Origin: Candidatus Rifleibacteriota bacterium
GTDB lineage: Bacteria > Muiribacteriota > Ozemobacteria > Ozemobacterales > Ozemobacteraceae
Reading direction: 5' to 3'
Length of the DNA stretch: 64,000 bases
Assembly: GCA_012520995.1 (NCBI GenBank)
Contig: JAAYNI010000044.1
Span: 62,001-126,000 of the forward strand
Of the stretch, positions 63,098 through 64,000 are shown piece after piece (position 1 is the first letter of the stretch; each line of letters opens with the position of its first letter). The notes beneath the pieces were generated by a model. That model was not told the DNA's origin. It was given only the letters and a program-made list of their open reading frames with translations, and made no database searches. The position numbers and the translations under genes are program-made.

Positions 63098-63126
63098 TTG
63101 CTTTTTTCTATGCAATCAACTAAAAT
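63098..63126 (+). promoter_or_regulatory. Candidate promoter of desulfoferrodoxin
   Basis: TTGCTT (63098-63103), 17 nt and TAAAAT (63121-63126) lie 34 nt before the ATG. AAGGAG precedes the start. Confidence 0.6.
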
Positions 63127-63160
63127 CTCATCAGTATTTGCATATTAAGGAGACTTTCAC

Positions 63161-63538
63161 ATGAAAAGACACGATGTTTATAAATGCTCAATTTGCGGCA
63201 ATATCATAGAAGTAGTAAACCCAAGCGCCCCCGCATTAGTTTGTTGCGGCAAACCAATGGATCTGCAAACAGAACACTCAGCTGATCTTACAACTGAAAA
63301 GCACGTTCCCGTTATTGAAAAAACAGCTAACGGCATAAAGGTAGTAGTGGGTTCCACTGCCCATCCTATGGAAGAAAAGCATTACATTCAGTGGATTCAG
63401 GTCATAGCAGGCGACAGAGTATATATGAAATATCTGAAACCTGGCATGAAACCTGAAGCAGAATTTCCTGTTACAACTTCACCAATTAAAGTACGCGAAT
63501 ATTGCAACCTCCACGGCCTTTGGGTAAACAAAGCGTGA
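63161..63538 (+). CDS. dfx: Desulfoferrodoxin (superoxide reductase)
   Basis: The 125-residue product has a desulforedoxin-like N-terminus with Cys9, Cys12, Cys28 and Cys29 (centre I) and the neelaredoxin centre II with His48, His68, His74, Cys115 and His118. Lys47, next to His48, matches the substrate-guiding Lys of the family. It reduces superoxide to hydrogen peroxide with electrons from rubredoxin, typical for anaerobes. Both iron sites look intact. The next gene starts 12 nt later, so it may be co-transcribed. Confidence 0.96.
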   Translation: MKRHDVYKCSICGNIIEVVNPSAPALVCCGKPMDLQTEHSADLTTEKHVPVIEKTANGIKVVVGSTAHPMEEKHYIQWIQVIAGDRVYMKYLKPGMKPEAEFPVTTSPIKVREYCNLHGLWVNKA

Positions 63539-63550
63539 GATACTAAAATT

Positions 63551-64000
63551 ATGGCAAGACGCACCAAATATCAGCAGCTCGCTGTTGCATACGACAAAGG
63601 CGTAAAGGATTGCAACAACTACCAAGCGAAATGTCGAGACTTCGTAACAGATCTTAAATGTTCTCTAATTGAGTATCTGAACTGTCCAGAGACTAAAATC
63701 TACATGTTCCAGCCGACTATGGGTCTGCAAGTAAAAGATCGTTCCTTCAAAGGAGACGCTTTCGACATAGAATTCGGGGAAGACGGTAAGGCTGCGATAG
63801 GATTTGCCGTCAATGTCAATGATCAAGATCTGAAAGACAAATTTTTCAGCTTTTTGGTGATTTTCAAGAAAAAGGGTGAAAACTTCGAATTTATGTTTGA
63901 TGACAAAAAGAAGTTCTTGAGCAGTCCTGAAGGAATCGAAGAGTTTTGCGAGCATCTGTTCAACGAAGCTCAACAAAACCTTTTACAAAGACTGGAAAAT
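63551..64000 (+). CDS. Partial unknown protein, N-terminal 150 residues
   Basis: ATG at 63551 opens a frame that continues to the window end without a stop. The start MARRTKYQQLAVAYDKGVKD is basic, then come mixed strands and helices (KGDAFDIEFGEDGKAAIGFA, FLVIFKKKGENFEFMFDD) and no signal peptide. No family is recognised. Placement 12 nt after desulfoferrodoxin suggests one transcript, but no clear ribosome binding site is seen. Confidence 0.6.
   Translation, partial: MARRTKYQQLAVAYDKGVKDCNNYQAKCRDFVTDLKCSLIEYLNCPETKIYMFQPTMGLQVKDRSFKGDAFDIEFGEDGKAAIGFAVNVNDQDLKDKFFSFLVIFKKKGENFEFMFDDKKKFLSSPEGIEEFCEHLFNEAQQNLLQRLEN

Noticed and set aside
1-64000. IS elements, prophage, tRNA, rRNA or riboswitches
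   Set aside because: No transposase, integrase, phage structural gene or recognisable RNA gene pattern was found on either strand by reading.

Overview
The window is an AT-rich stretch of a diderm (outer-membrane) bacterium. Lipid A genes, a TonB-dependent receptor, a second outer-membrane barrel protein, pilin and pilus-motor genes and the MEP isoprenoid pathway all point to this. A desulfoferrodoxin (superoxide reductase) suggests an anaerobic or low-oxygen life. TPR proteins are frequent. The gene mix resembles deep-branching diderm lineages (Candidatus Riflebacteria, Elusimicrobia or Lentisphaerae-like), but nothing in the window settles the taxonomy. No rRNA, tRNA, IS element, prophage or CRISPR array was recognised.

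Layout. 1-8.2 kb (minus strand): a partial gene, a LysM protein, the MEP cluster ispD-ispE-dxr-ispF, xseA/xseB, accC and an AccB-like protein that lacks the biotinyl lysine. 8.3-10.8 kb (plus): two secreted/outer-membrane proteins. 10.8-11.4 kb (minus): two Flp-type pilins; the upstream one has a textbook sigma-54 promoter with paired upstream sites. 11.9-25.7 kb (minus): a ten-gene, tightly packed run of NamZ-like muramidase, three prepilin-like proteins, two tandem duplicated GT-C-like membrane proteins, a zinc-ribbon protein, a CheR-type methyltransferase, a large TPR protein and a beta-helix lipoprotein. 26.3-27.2 kb: an SH3b protein. 27.4-36.1 kb (minus): GspE/PilB and GspF/PilC with a phosphoethanolamine-transferase-like enzyme, TPR and HEAT proteins, and a PP2C/SpoIIE protein that has lost metal ligands. 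36.2-39.5 kb (plus): a TolB-like propeller protein and a subtilase. 39.7-52.3 kb (minus): a small Cys-rich peptide and a lipid A/envelope cluster (waaA, lpxL, two lpxB paralogues, an acyltransferase, msbA, a Gfo/Idh oxidoreductase, lpxI), then ricT, holB and a wecA/tagO-like gene. 52.3-64 kb: PepF, a TonB receptor, a four-gene operon of mostly secreted unknown proteins, two CNNM/CBS membrane proteins, desulfoferrodoxin and a partial gene.

The most unusual feature is not a gene. Almost every long intergenic gap carries degenerate mosaic repeats built from a small set of modules, named here A (GTGGCGAGTGGCGGG-like), B (GGGCGTAGGGGGTAG-like), C (ATCTGTGTAATCTGTGG-like), D (ACAGTGGGTAGTGGG), E (TAGTGCTGCTTTTTCACTAA-like), F (AATTGTTTAGAACTCAA-like, continuing for about 110 bp), G and I. 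The modules recur in fixed orders (E-B, E-A, I-A, A/B-F). Several begin exactly at, or directly after, a stop codon: five genes end in or 2 nt before a TAGTGC/TAATGC module E, and three more run directly into ACAGTG-type modules.

Genes that probably act together: the sigma-54-controlled pilins, the prepilin operon, GspE/GspF and the possible glycan and phosphoethanolamine modifying enzymes form one surface-filament theme. The lpx-waaA-msbA run makes and flips lipid A-Kdo. The AccB-like protein may regulate or pair with AccC rather than carry biotin.
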